64,000 nucleotides of DNA. Source: Hyphococcus sp. GTDB lineage: Bacteria; Pseudomonadota; Alphaproteobacteria; Caulobacterales; Parvularculaceae. The DNA is taken from assembly GCA_021776375.1 (NCBI GenBank), contig JAJFGA010000031.1, forward strand, positions 1 to 64,000, written 5' to 3'. Positions within the stretch are counted from its first letter, which is position 1; every line of letters starts with the position of its first letter. The translations under genes and the position numbers were made by a program. The notes beneath the pieces were generated by a model. It was not told the DNA's origin. It saw only the letters and a list, made by a program, of their open reading frames with translations, and did no database searches. Positions 44,322 through 53,101 of this stretch are shown in pieces.

Positions 44322-44939
44322 CTACCCCAATTGCAGCGCGGTTTTTTTCCAACAATCGAGGCCACAAAGGCGCTCATACCAAGCGCGAATATTGGCGTAA
44401 TCTCCCCACGGAAACTGCGCTGCATCGGCATGGGTCAATCCGGCGCCGACGGCGATATCGGCAAGCGTCGGACTGTCGCCCACCAACCAGGTCTTGCCGT
44501 CGAGCACAGTATCAAGATGCGCGGCCTCGCGGTGAAACGCTTTCGTCGCGGCCTCAACAACCGCCTCATCGGTCTCGCCGCGGCCGAGCATCGGCTTGAT
44601 CAACCGCTCAAACTGAATGGGCTGATAGGCCGGCGTCCAATGGGCGGCATCCCATGAGAGCCAGGATTGGATCTCGGCGCGGGCGGCCGCATCCTCGGGA
44701 TAGATGTCGCTCGGCTTTTTGCTGGCGAGATAGACCATAATCGCATTCGACTCGCCAAGCGTGAACCCGTCATCATCCATCGCCGGAATGCGCCCGCACG
44801 GGTTGACCGCCTTGACCGCGGGGTCATGCGGTCCAACGGGAATAGACTCAACACTGATGCCAAGATGCGCGGCGACGGCGAGCGGCTTGCGCACATTTTG
44901 CGAAAGCGGTGCGCCATAAATTTTGATCGGTTCGGGCAT
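44322..44939 (-). CDS. Glutathione S-transferase family protein
   Basis: A cytoplasmic protein of 205 residues. The N-terminal thioredoxin-like domain has IKIYGAPLSQNVRKPLAVAAHLG (Ser as likely catalytic residue), the cis-Pro region NPCGRIPAMDDDGFTLGESNAIMVYLA, and the all-helical C-terminal domain has WLVGDSPTLADIAVGAGL. This resembles the theta/phi-like bacterial GSTs used in detoxification or catabolism. It lies between glyQ and the Rieske gene in the same direction and could serve the catabolic group upstream, which is inference. Confidence 0.85.
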   Translation of the reverse strand: MPEPIKIYGAPLSQNVRKPLAVAAHLGISVESIPVGPHDPAVKAVNPCGRIPAMDDDGFTLGESNAIMVYLASKKPSDIYPEDAAARAEIQSWLSWDAAHWTPAYQPIQFERLIKPMLGRGETDEAVVEAATKAFHREAAHLDTVLDGKTWLVGDSPTLADIAVGAGLTHADAAQFPWGDYANIRAWYERLCGLDCWKKTALQLG

Positions 44940-45020
44940 TAAAGATACTCCAGAAAGTGAAATAGAGCGGGACGCTATGCGCGCCTCGTCTGCCGGTCAA
45001 GCGCGTGATGAGAATTGGTT

Positions 45021-46175
45021 TCAGGCGTTAAGCAGATTGCGCAGCGCATCAGGACCCGGGTTCTGCGGCTCACGGCACACCGGCAGCTCGCGGCGCATGC
45101 GTTCGGCGAAATCAACCAGGCAAATCTCATCGCGCGAGATTGGACCCGGCTCATAATCGCCCACGCCAAACCCCGCCTGAACGCGTTCAATGATATCCAT
45201 ATCTTCAATATTCACCACGCGATTAATGCGCCAGTTGAGGTAACGCGCCGCGCGCATTTCTCGCCGAGCATCCGGCAGGGCGTAAGAAATTTCACGCAAC
45301 AATGTTCGTTCCGGCGACAGGGGAATAAACTGCATAAAGTCGATTTGATCGGGATAAATATCGAAGGCGAGATTGGGCCAGAGCTTGACATAGACCCAAC
45401 GGCGCTGCCGCTCCAACGGCAGATGCGCAACTTCGGGAAGAAACTTGCGATAGGCGCGCACCGAAAGCGATTGGTTCGGCAAATCTTCTACGCTCGCATC
45501 GATATTATACGCATCGCCTTTGATGTTCAGCTTGTAAGTATCCCCGACAAGGCCGTTCAGGCCGTCATGGGCGACAGGCAAATGCAGACAGTCGACATAA
45601 TTTTCCGTTGCGATCTTCCAGTTAACCTCGCGCTCGCGCAAGGTGATGCGGCCAAGCGCGCGCATCTTTGCCGTTTTGTAAATCCCGAACTCTTCGCGCA
45701 AAGGTTCTGCGAAATCGTCAAACGACTGTCCCTTCTCACCAAAGCGCACAAACACAAAACCGCCACACTCGCCAAGCGCCAATGGCTTTAGCCCGTATTT
45801 CTTTTTATCAAACGCCTCATAGCCATCCTGCCCCGGCACGCCAACAAGTCGGCCTCCAAGATCATATGTCCATGCATGATACGGGCAAACGATGCGCGAA
45901 GAACACTGGCCGAACGGGTCATCCAGAAGCCGCGCCGCACGATGGCGGCAAACATTTTGAAACGCGCGAATGACGCCGTCATCACCGCGGATGACAAACG
46001 CAAGAGCGCCGAGAAAGTTCAGCGTCGCATAGGCGCCGCGCTTGGCGATGTCGCTTTCATGGCAGACAATCTGCCAGCTTGATGCAAAAAGTTTGGCGCG
46101 CTCAAGCGCGAAAAAATCGGGGTCCGTATACGCCCATGCCGGTAGGCCGGTCTCAATCTCTGTTTGCGCCGCCAT
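45021..46175 (-). CDS. Rieske-type ring-hydroxylating/demethylating oxygenase, alpha subunit
   Basis: A protein of 384 residues. The Rieske [2Fe-2S] site is VCRHRAARLLDDPF...IVCPYHAWTYDLGG (C-x-H and C-x-x-H). The mononuclear iron site is in ENYVDCLHLPVAHDGL (D..H....H). The whole resembles the single-component alpha family that includes choline, glycine betaine and carnitine monooxygenases as well as aromatic dioxygenases. A reductase partner is not adjacent. It lies 15 bp after the APC permease gene and in the same direction, so the permease may import its substrate. The substrate is not predictable, and a quaternary amine or aromatic amino-acid derivative would fit the neighbours. Confidence 0.85.
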   Translation of the reverse strand: MAAQTEIETGLPAWAYTDPDFFALERAKLFASSWQIVCHESDIAKRGAYATLNFLGALAFVIRGDDGVIRAFQNVCRHRAARLLDDPFGQCSSRIVCPYHAWTYDLGGRLVGVPGQDGYEAFDKKKYGLKPLALGECGGFVFVRFGEKGQSFDDFAEPLREEFGIYKTAKMRALGRITLREREVNWKIATENYVDCLHLPVAHDGLNGLVGDTYKLNIKGDAYNIDASVEDLPNQSLSVRAYRKFLPEVAHLPLERQRRWVYVKLWPNLAFDIYPDQIDFMQFIPLSPERTLLREISYALPDARREMRAARYLNWRINRVVNIEDMDIIERVQAGFGVGDYEPGPISRDEICLVDFAERMRRELPVCREPQNPGPDALRNLLNA

Positions 46176-46190
46176 ATCGCTCCGCCCTAA

Positions 46191-47519
46191 TCAACGCGTG
46201 GACCGTTTTGTCAAATAAAATACCGGAAGCCCAGCAGCAAGCAGTAACCCAAACCAAAGCAATGGTTTGAGGCCAGCACCAGCTATCGCGACAGCCGCGT
46301 AAATCAAGGCGACGATAGCAATCACCGCCCAGGCCCGCGCGGCTTTCATTGAATGGCACAACTCCACAAACGCCGACACTGCATAGGCCATCAACGTCGC
46401 CAGCGTCGATACCGTAATCAGGAAGGTGAACGCAGAAACCGTCCCGTCGCTGTAGTTGAAAATCAATAGCAAGGTCGCCAGCACCGATGAAACAATCAGC
46501 GCGACAATCGGCGCATGGCCGGTGTTTTTTTTCGCCAATATTGTCGGCGCCAATCCGTCGCGCGCCACCGCCATCGGCATTTGCCCGCTGAGCAGGATGT
46601 TGCCGTTGAGCGACCCGGCAGTTGAGACCAGCGCGCCAATGGCGATCAGCGGTCCACCAAATACGCCGAGCGCGCGGGCGGCGTCTGCGAACGGCGCTTC
46701 GGATTGGGCAAGTGTTTCCACTGGCACCAGCATCATCACCGCGGCGGTCGCGGCAATATAGAGCGCGGCGACTGAGAGCGTTCCGGCGATGACAGCGCGC
46801 GGAATTGTCCGCTTGGCGTCGATGACGTCCGCGGCGGGAACAACGCCGGCCTCGATGCCGATAAACGCCCACATGGTCAGCAGCGCCGTTGTCGCCAGCG
46901 CTTCGCCAACCGGCAGCGCTTGCGGATTGAAAGGCGGGATATTGTCCGGCGTCCCGACAAAGACCCCGAGCGCGATGATTACCAGAAGTGGAATGATTTT
47001 TAAAATCGTCATCACCAACTGCACGGAGGCCGCTTCCGAGACGCCTTTGATGTTGACGCCCGTCAGTATCCAGATGATGGACATTGCGACCAGCGCTTGC
47101 GTGATCGTATTGGCGCCAAGCGCCGGAATGACCGCGCCGGCATAGCCGGCAAAGGCAACGCTAATGGCCGCGACAGCAAACAGGATGCTGAGCCAATAGC
47201 TCCAGCCAACAATGAAGCCTGCAAGATCGCCGAACGCATCGCGGGTGTAAACATAAAACCCGCCGCTGCGCTCAGTGCGCCCCGCCAGCCGCCCAAGAAC
47301 GAGGGCGATAAAAATGGCGCCGATGCTGGTGACGATCCAGCCGAGAAAACTGATCGATCCATAAGGCGCGAGCACAGCGGGAAGCAGAAACACGCCGGAG
47401 CCGATCATCACCCCGACCGACAGCGACCAGCATTTCCAGAACCCAAAGCCCGCAACGGGGCCTGTATCGGGGCCCGTATTAAGCTTGGCGTCGCTCAATT
47501 GCTCAGCAGGCTGATTCAT
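46191..47519 (-). CDS. APC-family amino acid permease
   Basis: A protein of 442 residues with 12 predicted membrane helices. The first helix has SVGVMIGSGVFLLPAVLAPYGSIS, the family's substrate-binding GSG motif; FGDLAGFIVGWSYWLS follows, and TMWAFIGIEAGVVPAADVIDAKRTIPRAVIAGT marks helix 6. It should import or exchange an amino acid or amine with a coupling ion. Transcribed with the Rieske gene and, probably, the dimethylargininase-like gene just upstream. Confidence 0.88.
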   Translation of the reverse strand: MNQPAEQLSDAKLNTGPDTGPVAGFGFWKCWSLSVGVMIGSGVFLLPAVLAPYGSISFLGWIVTSIGAIFIALVLGRLAGRTERSGGFYVYTRDAFGDLAGFIVGWSYWLSILFAVAAISVAFAGYAGAVIPALGANTITQALVAMSIIWILTGVNIKGVSEAASVQLVMTILKIIPLLVIIALGVFVGTPDNIPPFNPQALPVGEALATTALLTMWAFIGIEAGVVPAADVIDAKRTIPRAVIAGTLSVAALYIAATAAVMMLVPVETLAQSEAPFADAARALGVFGGPLIAIGALVSTAGSLNGNILLSGQMPMAVARDGLAPTILAKKNTGHAPIVALIVSSVLATLLLIFNYSDGTVSAFTFLITVSTLATLMAYAVSAFVELCHSMKAARAWAVIAIVALIYAAVAIAGAGLKPLLWFGLLLAAGLPVFYLTKRSTR

Positions 47520-47575
47520 CGTCAAACCTTCATGCGCCTCTCCGGCGGCGTCAACTTAAAAAACCTCGTGAAAAC

Positions 47576-48394
47576 TCACGCCGAAGGGCGCCGCCACCGC
47601 AGAGACATGCAAGACAGTCCAGCGTCGATTTTGCCGATCTCCGTCGTCTTCAGCGGAACGACAGCGTATCCGCGATTGTCGAGCAGCTCGATAGTGCGCG
47701 GAAAATCGGCGCCGACCATCACCGCGTCATTGACACGCAACGCATTGGCCGCGGCTTCTTCGCCTTCAGGCGTGAGGACGACATCAAAACCGTCAAAGAC
47801 GCCCGAGCGCGCCAGCCGCGCCGTCGATAACACAGTTTCCTGGTCAAGCAGTGAGCAATCGGTCTTAAAATGCAAAACATCGGCCGGCGTCTCGACGATC
47901 TCACTGGCGCGGTCGAACTCGGCCAGCAGCTTTTGCAATGCACCAGCGCCGGCAAGGTCGGTACGGCTCGACAGACCGATCATGACTTTTTTAGGCGTCG
48001 TTAATATATCGCCGCCCTCGACAAAGCCCTCCCCCGGCAGTTCGAGTACGGTAGAAAATTGCTCGTGCAAGACGCCGGCGATCTCGGAAACCTCACCAGC
48101 GCGGCTTTCCGCACCCGGGCGAAGCAAAATGGCACCCTCTGGAAAGACCAGCGCCGGATCCTCAACAAAGACGGCGTCGGGATAGCCCTCAAGTGCGCCA
48201 AGCGTAGTCACCGCAACACCGGCCTTGCCCAACGCCGCAACATAGGCCTCGTGCTCTGCCCGCACGCCCGCATAGTCAGGATCGCCCCCGTCGCCAGCGC
48301 GTAAACCGCCAATCACGGATTTAGACGGCTGCCGCACGATAGCCGCATCAAACGCGAAAACAGGCTCCGCCAGCGTATTTACGTAGGTCATCAT
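47576..48394 (-). CDS. Dimethylargininase-like amidinohydrolase
   Basis: A protein of about 272 residues of the amidinotransferase/DDAH superfamily. The acid and substrate site is in GYPDAVFVEDPALVF, the active-site His in VLHFKTDCSLLDQ, and the nucleophilic Cys near the C-terminus in DAGLSCMSLRW. N-terminal RQPSKSVIGGLRAGDGGDPDY is shared with DDAHs, which turn methylarginines into citrulline plus methylamines. The position in front of an amino acid permease gene supports arginine-derivative breakdown. ATG 48394 or 48391 is the likely start. It diverges from kynB over 78 bp. Confidence 0.8.
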   Translation of the reverse strand: MMTYVNTLAEPVFAFDAAIVRQPSKSVIGGLRAGDGGDPDYAGVRAEHEAYVAALGKAGVAVTTLGALEGYPDAVFVEDPALVFPEGAILLRPGAESRAGEVSEIAGVLHEQFSTVLELPGEGFVEGGDILTTPKKVMIGLSSRTDLAGAGALQKLLAEFDRASEIVETPADVLHFKTDCSLLDQETVLSTARLARSGVFDGFDVVLTPEGEEAAANALRVNDAVMVGADFPRTIELLDNRGYAVVPLKTTEIGKIDAGLSCMSLRWRRPSA

Positions 48395-48472
48395 CTTCGG
48401 GTAACACTGCTGTGCAATAAGCCCCGCAGTCAAGCAGACAGTTCACACAACACCCGAGAGCATGCACTTAAA

Positions 48473-49111
48473 TTGAACCGCTTCATCGATATCACGCCCG
48501 CCGTCTCCGCAACAACGCCAGTCTTTCCCGGCGACACGCCGTTTGAGGCGCAACGGACCATAACGATCAGCAAAGACCTTCCGGTCAATGTCTCCCGGAT
48601 GACCCTCTCGACCCATACCGGCGCCCATGCGGATGCGCCCTTGCACTATGATGCTGACGGCGCGCCAATCGATGCTGTTGATGTCGGCGCCTATATTGGT
48701 CCGTGTACGGTTGTTCATATAATCGAAGATGCGCCCCTGCTGAACCGGGACATGATCCGCGACGCCCTAGCCCGGACCGTTACGGAAATCGCGCCGCGGG
48801 TTCTAATCCGCACCTATCAACGCCAACCGAAGGTCTGGGACCCAGCCTTTACCGTTATCAGCGCGGCGGCGATCACATGGCTCGCCGATGAGGGCGTCCG
48901 GCTGATCGGCGTCGATACACCGTCGCTCGACCCCGCATCGTCGAAAATCATGGATGCCCATCGCGCCGTCTTCGCCCATAATATGCGAATTTTAGAAGGC
49001 CTATGCCTCGATGATGCGCCGGCGGGTTCGTATGAATTGATCGCACCGCCATTGAAACTGGAAGGACTCGACGCCGCGCCGGTGCGTGCTTTGCTGCGGG
49101 TTCTCGAATGA
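48473..49111 (+). CDS. kynB: Kynurenine formamidase
   Basis: A 212-residue metal-dependent hydrolase of the cyclase family that splits N-formylkynurenine into kynurenine and formate. The metal motif is STHTGAHADAPLHYD, with further family motifs DITPAVSATTPVFPGDTPF at the N-terminus and GVDTPSLDPASSK near residue 150. The start is TTG with a weak ribosome site. It overlaps kynU by ATGA, so the two steps are made together. Tryptophan 2,3-dioxygenase (kynA) is not in this window. Confidence 0.92.
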   Translation: MNRFIDITPAVSATTPVFPGDTPFEAQRTITISKDLPVNVSRMTLSTHTGAHADAPLHYDADGAPIDAVDVGAYIGPCTVVHIIEDAPLLNRDMIRDALARTVTEIAPRVLIRTYQRQPKVWDPAFTVISAAAITWLADEGVRLIGVDTPSLDPASSKIMDAHRAVFAHNMRILEGLCLDDAPAGSYELIAPPLKLEGLDAAPVRALLRVLE

Positions 49112-50322
49112 CGCCCGCCACACGGGAAGAAGCCTCTGCGCTCGACGACAAGGACCCGCTGGCGCGCCACAAAGCCCGGTTCGATCTGCCCGACGGGGTT
49201 ATCTATCTTGATGGCAATTCGCTCGGCCCTCCGCCAAAGGCGGCGCTTGCACGTCTTCAATCGACCGGCGAGGCTGAGTGGCGCGGCGGTCTGATTAAGT
49301 CCTGGAATGACGCCGGGTGGATCGACTTGCCAAAGACCTGCGGCGCCAAAATCGCGCGACTTATCGGCGCGCGCGATGATGAAGTCATCGTCGCGGATAG
49401 CGTGTCGGTCAATATTTTCAAACTCACCGCCGCGCTCTGCGCCAAAGCGCCCGGCGCCATTGCATACCATGCGGATGAATTTCCTACCGATGGTTACATT
49501 CTGCAAGGATTATCAAATCTCACTGGTTCGCCGCTGATATCGCTGGCGCCGGACGCCAGCCATGGCGCCCTCTATTCTGATATCAGCGTGCTGGTCAAAA
49601 GCGTCGTTCATTATAAAACCGCAGCAGTCGCCGATATCGCCGCCTGGGAGACGGCGGCGCAAAACCATGTGGCGATCATCTGGGATCTGAGCCACGCGAC
49701 CGGCGTTCTTAATATTGACATGCAAGCGGCCGGCGCGCGTTACGGCGTTGGCTGCGGCTATAAATATTTAAATGGCGGCCCCGGCGCGCCGGCCTTCGTT
49801 TATGTAGAGCGCCGAGCCGCCGCGACGCTTAATCAGCCATTATCCGGCTGGATGGGGCATGCCGCACCGTTCGATTTCGCCCCGGACTATGCTCCCGCCC
49901 CCGGGGTTGAACGTTTCGCCTGCGGCACGCCGCCCATCCTTTCGTTGAGCGCGCTTGATGCAGCGCTCGAAATATTTGCGGATATCGATATCGCCGCCAT
50001 CGAAACAAAGGCGAAACTGCTAGGCGATTTGTTCCTTGCGCGCTGCGCGGCGCTCGACCTTGAAAGCATTTCACCACCGCCATCGAAGCGCCGCGGCGGC
50101 CATGTCTCGGTTCGGTTTGATCATGGCTATGAAGTCGTCCAGGCGCTGATCGCGCATGGGGTTATCGGTGACTTCAGAGAGCCGGACCTGATGCGGTTCG
50201 GGTTCTCACCGTTGTTTCTTGGCTATAGAGATGTTTGGGATGCGGCGGAGACATTACGAAACATTCTTGAGACGGAAGAATGGCGTGAGGCCAAATATTC
50301 TATGCGCCGCAAAGTCACCTGA
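49108..50322 (+). CDS. kynU: Kynureninase
   Basis: A 404-residue PLP enzyme that cleaves kynurenine to anthranilate and L-alanine. Signatures are VIYLDGNSLGPPPKAA at the N-terminus, WDLSHATGVLNIDM (PLP-binding Asp) and GCGYKYLNGGPGAPAFVYV with the Schiff-base Lys. The C-terminal half has RGGHVSVRF and DFREPDLMRFGFSPLFLGYRDV. Length is normal. A 154-bp space follows before the convergent exported-protein gene, with only a weak 6-bp hairpin. Confidence 0.94.
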   Translation: MTPATREEASALDDKDPLARHKARFDLPDGVIYLDGNSLGPPPKAALARLQSTGEAEWRGGLIKSWNDAGWIDLPKTCGAKIARLIGARDDEVIVADSVSVNIFKLTAALCAKAPGAIAYHADEFPTDGYILQGLSNLTGSPLISLAPDASHGALYSDISVLVKSVVHYKTAAVADIAAWETAAQNHVAIIWDLSHATGVLNIDMQAAGARYGVGCGYKYLNGGPGAPAFVYVERRAAATLNQPLSGWMGHAAPFDFAPDYAPAPGVERFACGTPPILSLSALDAALEIFADIDIAAIETKAKLLGDLFLARCAALDLESISPPPSKRRGGHVSVRFDHGYEVVQALIAHGVIGDFREPDLMRFGFSPLFLGYRDVWDAAETLRNILETEEWREAKYSMRRKVT

Positions 50323-50476
50323 GTTTTTTAAAAGCATTTCCGGCCAAGTGGCTGCCGCCCCACGCCACAAAATAGAATCGCACACCCTTACCCCCGCACA
50401 TCCCGGTTTCCATCGGGACGGGCAAAGTGTCGTGTCGTGATGATTGGGTTCGTTAGAGCACGAAAGGCTCTAGACG

Positions 50477-51574
50477 CTACTCCAACGCCGCCATCGCCTG
50501 AACGATACGGTTGGACTCTTCAATCGGCGGCAGGGAGTTGAGCGCCTCCTGATAATATTTGCGGGCGACGCCTTTTTCTTTGGCCTGTTCGGCGATCAAC
50601 GCACGCCCGACCAATGCTTCGTAATTGTCAGGCGTATATTCCAGCAAACGCGCCAGTGTAACGTCGCCCTGAACCACATCGCCCCGCGCCGCCGCACACA
50701 AGCCAACATCGACCATCGCGCCAAGCGCCCACGCATCCGCCTGCAACGCCGCGGCTGCATTGTTACAGAATGCGGAGGTCAGATCTTTTTTCAGAAGCGT
50801 TTTCACGCGCGCAGTGAAATCCACCTTAACCGGCTCAACCAGCGGCCGGCTTTTACGGATCGCCGGTTTGCGCACTTCGACGGAGGGCTCGATCGGCTGG
50901 ACCTTTGCGAGGATAACGCCCGCCGGCGGCGCCAGGCGTTCCGGCGCCGCGAGCTGCGCAAACCTTTTAAAACGCTCCGGCTCGCTCTCGCGCAAAACCG
51001 GCTTGGCCACCGGCGGCCCGGCGGCGTCTGAAGCGGCGACCGCTGAGGCCTGCTGCTCGGGTTTGCGTTGCTTGGACGGCGCCGGCGGCGGCGGATTTTC
51101 CTGCGCCGCGGCGACAAAAAACAGATCCAGGCACGCCGCATCACGCCCGCCGACCGTGCAGCGTTTCACACTCGTATGGCCGATGACGTTGTCTGTGCGG
51201 ATGCGCAGCATCGAGCCATCGCCTTGTGGGATGGCGCGAAGGCTTTGAACGCGCTTGCTGCGCCGGGAAAGATCTAGGATGAACGACGCATCAACGCCGC
51301 TCAGATAAAACGCCTCAGCTTCGCGTTTTTCCAAAATGCAGGCGCCGTCGCATAAAAACGCGATCCGGGTCTGGTTGCCGCGCTCGCCAACCTGAATATC
51401 CCCAATCGCCATGCGTGCGTCGGCCCCCTCGCCAACCGACGCCTCCGTGATAGAAGATTGAGGAGGTCCTTCAGGCGCTGCCGTATAGGCGACAGCCGCC
51501 ATGCCCGCAGTGGCGAGCATCCATGCACAAATGGTTGGCGCGAGAACGCGCTTTCTGAAAGTTATGGCCGCCAT
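50477..51574 (-). CDS. Exported protein with C-terminal TPR-like repeats, unknown
   Basis: A protein of 365 residues with a signal peptide (APTICAWMLATAGMAAVAYTA), an N-terminal beta-rich domain (about 60-150) holding two Cys pairs (FLCDGACILEK and VKRCTVGGRDAACLDLFF), a Pro/Lys/Arg-rich disordered linker (about 155-250), and a helical end with TPR-like sequence (LLEYTPDNYEALVGRALIAEQAKEKGVARKYYQEALNSLP). The N-terminal domain resembles AMIN-like beta domains used for envelope localisation, but the match is loose. It is a candidate envelope assembly or polar protein. Confidence 0.6.
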   Translation of the reverse strand: MAAITFRKRVLAPTICAWMLATAGMAAVAYTAAPEGPPQSSITEASVGEGADARMAIGDIQVGERGNQTRIAFLCDGACILEKREAEAFYLSGVDASFILDLSRRSKRVQSLRAIPQGDGSMLRIRTDNVIGHTSVKRCTVGGRDAACLDLFFVAAAQENPPPPAPSKQRKPEQQASAVAASDAAGPPVAKPVLRESEPERFKRFAQLAAPERLAPPAGVILAKVQPIEPSVEVRKPAIRKSRPLVEPVKVDFTARVKTLLKKDLTSAFCNNAAAALQADAWALGAMVDVGLCAAARGDVVQGDVTLARLLEYTPDNYEALVGRALIAEQAKEKGVARKYYQEALNSLPPIEESNRIVQAMAALE

Positions 51575-51681
51575 ACTTTTCGGGTGCCCAGCTGAAGGCC
51601 GTAGTCTCGCCGGAGTCGGGGGTAATCGTCAATCTAGGGACTTGGCGCAAAACAGCGCGCCTTCACGAAAAGCAGCTGTGG

Positions 51682-51709
51682 AAAAAGCCGGGCGCAGAGT
51701 GCGCCCGGC
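51682..51709 (-). terminator. Intrinsic terminator of the Arg/Asp repeat protein gene
   Basis: A perfect 10-bp stem GCCGGGCGCA/TGCGCCCGGC with a 3-base loop. On the minus strand it is followed by TTTTTC. It lies about 25 bp after the gene's stop at 51734. Confidence 0.85.
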
Positions 51710-51733
51710 AAGAATCGTTGAGACAAGCCAAGG

Positions 51734-52888
51734 TTAATAGGTGCGATAAACCTGGCGGCTGCCTCGCTTAATATAGCCGTAGCCATAAGAGTCGTAGCAA
51801 AGCAGCGCGACTTCCTCATAGCGCCGACCGCGGCGATAGAAGGTTTGCGAGACCACATCGCAGTCATCGAGATGACGGGCTGAAAAAAGGTCATAGCCAA
51901 AGCTCACAAACAGCCAGCCGAGCGGGTCATAGCCGGAATTATAGTGAAACAGGTTATGAAACGAGCAGTAATACCCGTGCCCGCGGCTAGGGCCGTAACC
52001 GTGGCGGTAGTGGCGCCCGGAGTAAACCGCCGGATGCGTGTAATGGCCGGTGCGGTAATGGCTCCGGCTGCTCCTGCGGTGATCGGAGCGGCGGCGGTCA
52101 GAGCGACGATCAGCACGCCTGTGATCGCGGCGATGATCAGCGCGGCGGCGGTCACTGCGGCGATCAGCACGGCGGTGATCGCGTCGATGATCGGCGCGAC
52201 GGCGATCGGAGCGATGATCGGCGCGGCGGTGATCAGAGCGACGGTGATCTGCGCGCCTTTGGTCGCGACGATTGTCAGCGCGACGGTGGTCGCGGCGGCC
52301 ATCAGAGCTGCGGTGGCTATTGCTACGGTGAGCGTCGCTACGACGATCGCTGCGGCGGTTGTCGCCGCTGCGGCGATCGTTGCCACGGTTGGCGCGGTGG
52401 TTGTCAGCACGCCGGTGGTCGCGGGCCCGATCCGTGCGACGATGATCAGCGCGGCGGCTGTCACGGGTTCCTTGCGTGCGTGTAGCGTTGCGTTGGCGAC
52501 TGCTGCGTTGTTCCGATGAGCGACGACGATCCTGCCCGGCGGCCCTGCGGTCATTGCCTTGGCGATCCGACCGGCGTTGCTGTCTATTTTGCTGGGTTTG
52601 CGTCTCACGCCTTTGCGCGCCATTCGCGTTGCGGCGTCGCTCTTGGATCTGCGATTGGCGCTCTTGGCGTATGCGCCTATTCTCTCCGCGATCTCGCCGC
52701 TGGTCGGAGCGGCCGCCATAGGCGTCGTCGGCCTCAGGGTCGCTCAAAAGCATTGCGAGCTGAAAAGTTTCTACGGCCTCGGCGCCTGGCGCCTGATTTT
52801 CCGCCGCCTGCGCCGGCGCCGCCAAAATGGCGAAAACCAACATCAATGCTGCGACGAAGCCTGTGTTCTTAATATCCATCAAGGGCAT
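51734..52888 (-). CDS. Exported Arg/Asp/His-rich repeat protein
   Basis: A protein of 384 residues. A signal peptide (TGFVAALMLVFAILAAPAQA) is followed by a Gln/Arg-rich stretch, then about 130 residues (roughly 145-275) of near-repeats built from Arg, Asp, His, Ala and Ser (ADHRR, RRSDRR, RDHRRADRRSD). After this comes a Tyr/Gly/His segment and an apparently folded C-terminus with four Cys (GHGYYCSFHNLFHYNSGYDPLG, HLDDCDVVSQ, ALLCYDSYGYG). GGAGAAG stands 5 bases before ATG 52888. The alternating charges and histidines could bind metal, nucleic acid or wall polymers, but no function is known. An AT-poor tandem repeat array in DNA (52075-52450) encodes the central part. Confidence 0.75.
   Translation of the reverse strand: MPLMDIKNTGFVAALMLVFAILAAPAQAAENQAPGAEAVETFQLAMLLSDPEADDAYGGRSDQRRDRGENRRIRQERQSQIQERRRNANGAQRRETQTQQNRQQRRSDRQGNDRRAAGQDRRRSSEQRSSRQRNATRTQGTRDSRRADHRRTDRARDHRRADNHRANRGNDRRSGDNRRSDRRSDAHRSNSHRSSDGRRDHRRADNRRDQRRADHRRSDHRRADHRSDRRRADHRRDHRRADRRSDRRRADHRRDHRRADRRSDRRRSDHRRSSRSHYRTGHYTHPAVYSGRHYRHGYGPSRGHGYYCSFHNLFHYNSGYDPLGWLFVSFGYDLFSARHLDDCDVVSQTFYRRGRRYEEVALLCYDSYGYGYIKRGSRQVYRTY
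52075..52450. repeat. Degenerate tandem repeat coding for R/D/H-rich units
   Basis: Repeated GATCNGCGCGGCGGCGGTC-like units encode the ADHRR/RRSDRR blocks. One block of about 18 residues (ADHRRDHRRADRRSDRRR) occurs twice in tandem. Such an array can expand or shrink by slippage and recombination. Confidence 0.7.
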
Positions 52889-53101
52889 TCGCTTCTCCTA
52901 GTTCGTCAGCGAGCCCCCTTAGCGCCCGCAAGCAATTTGCGATATGGAACCGGCTGCGTCAATGCATTATGGTCAATAGGGTGTGCGTAATTTGCTTGAA
53001 AAAAGGCGGAAACATGGCGATTGTGACGCTATTAAGACCGATGTCATGCGTATGCGGACAAATGGGGCGGAAATGCGGCGAAGCGCGATAATATCACAAT
53101 C

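Noticed and set aside
50430-50480. TAGAGC-N7-GCTCTA hairpin as a terminator after kynU
   Set aside because: The stem is only 6 bp with a seven-base loop and has no T-run on either strand.
52075-52450. Possible CRISPR-like array
   Set aside because: The repeats are contiguous, degenerate and coding, without unique spacers, and there are no cas genes.
51904-52719. Ala/Thr/Ile/Val-rich ORFs on both strands over the R/D/H repeat gene
   Set aside because: Low-complexity readings of the same tandem repeat in other frames. Only the frame 51734-52888 has a signal peptide and a folded C-terminus.
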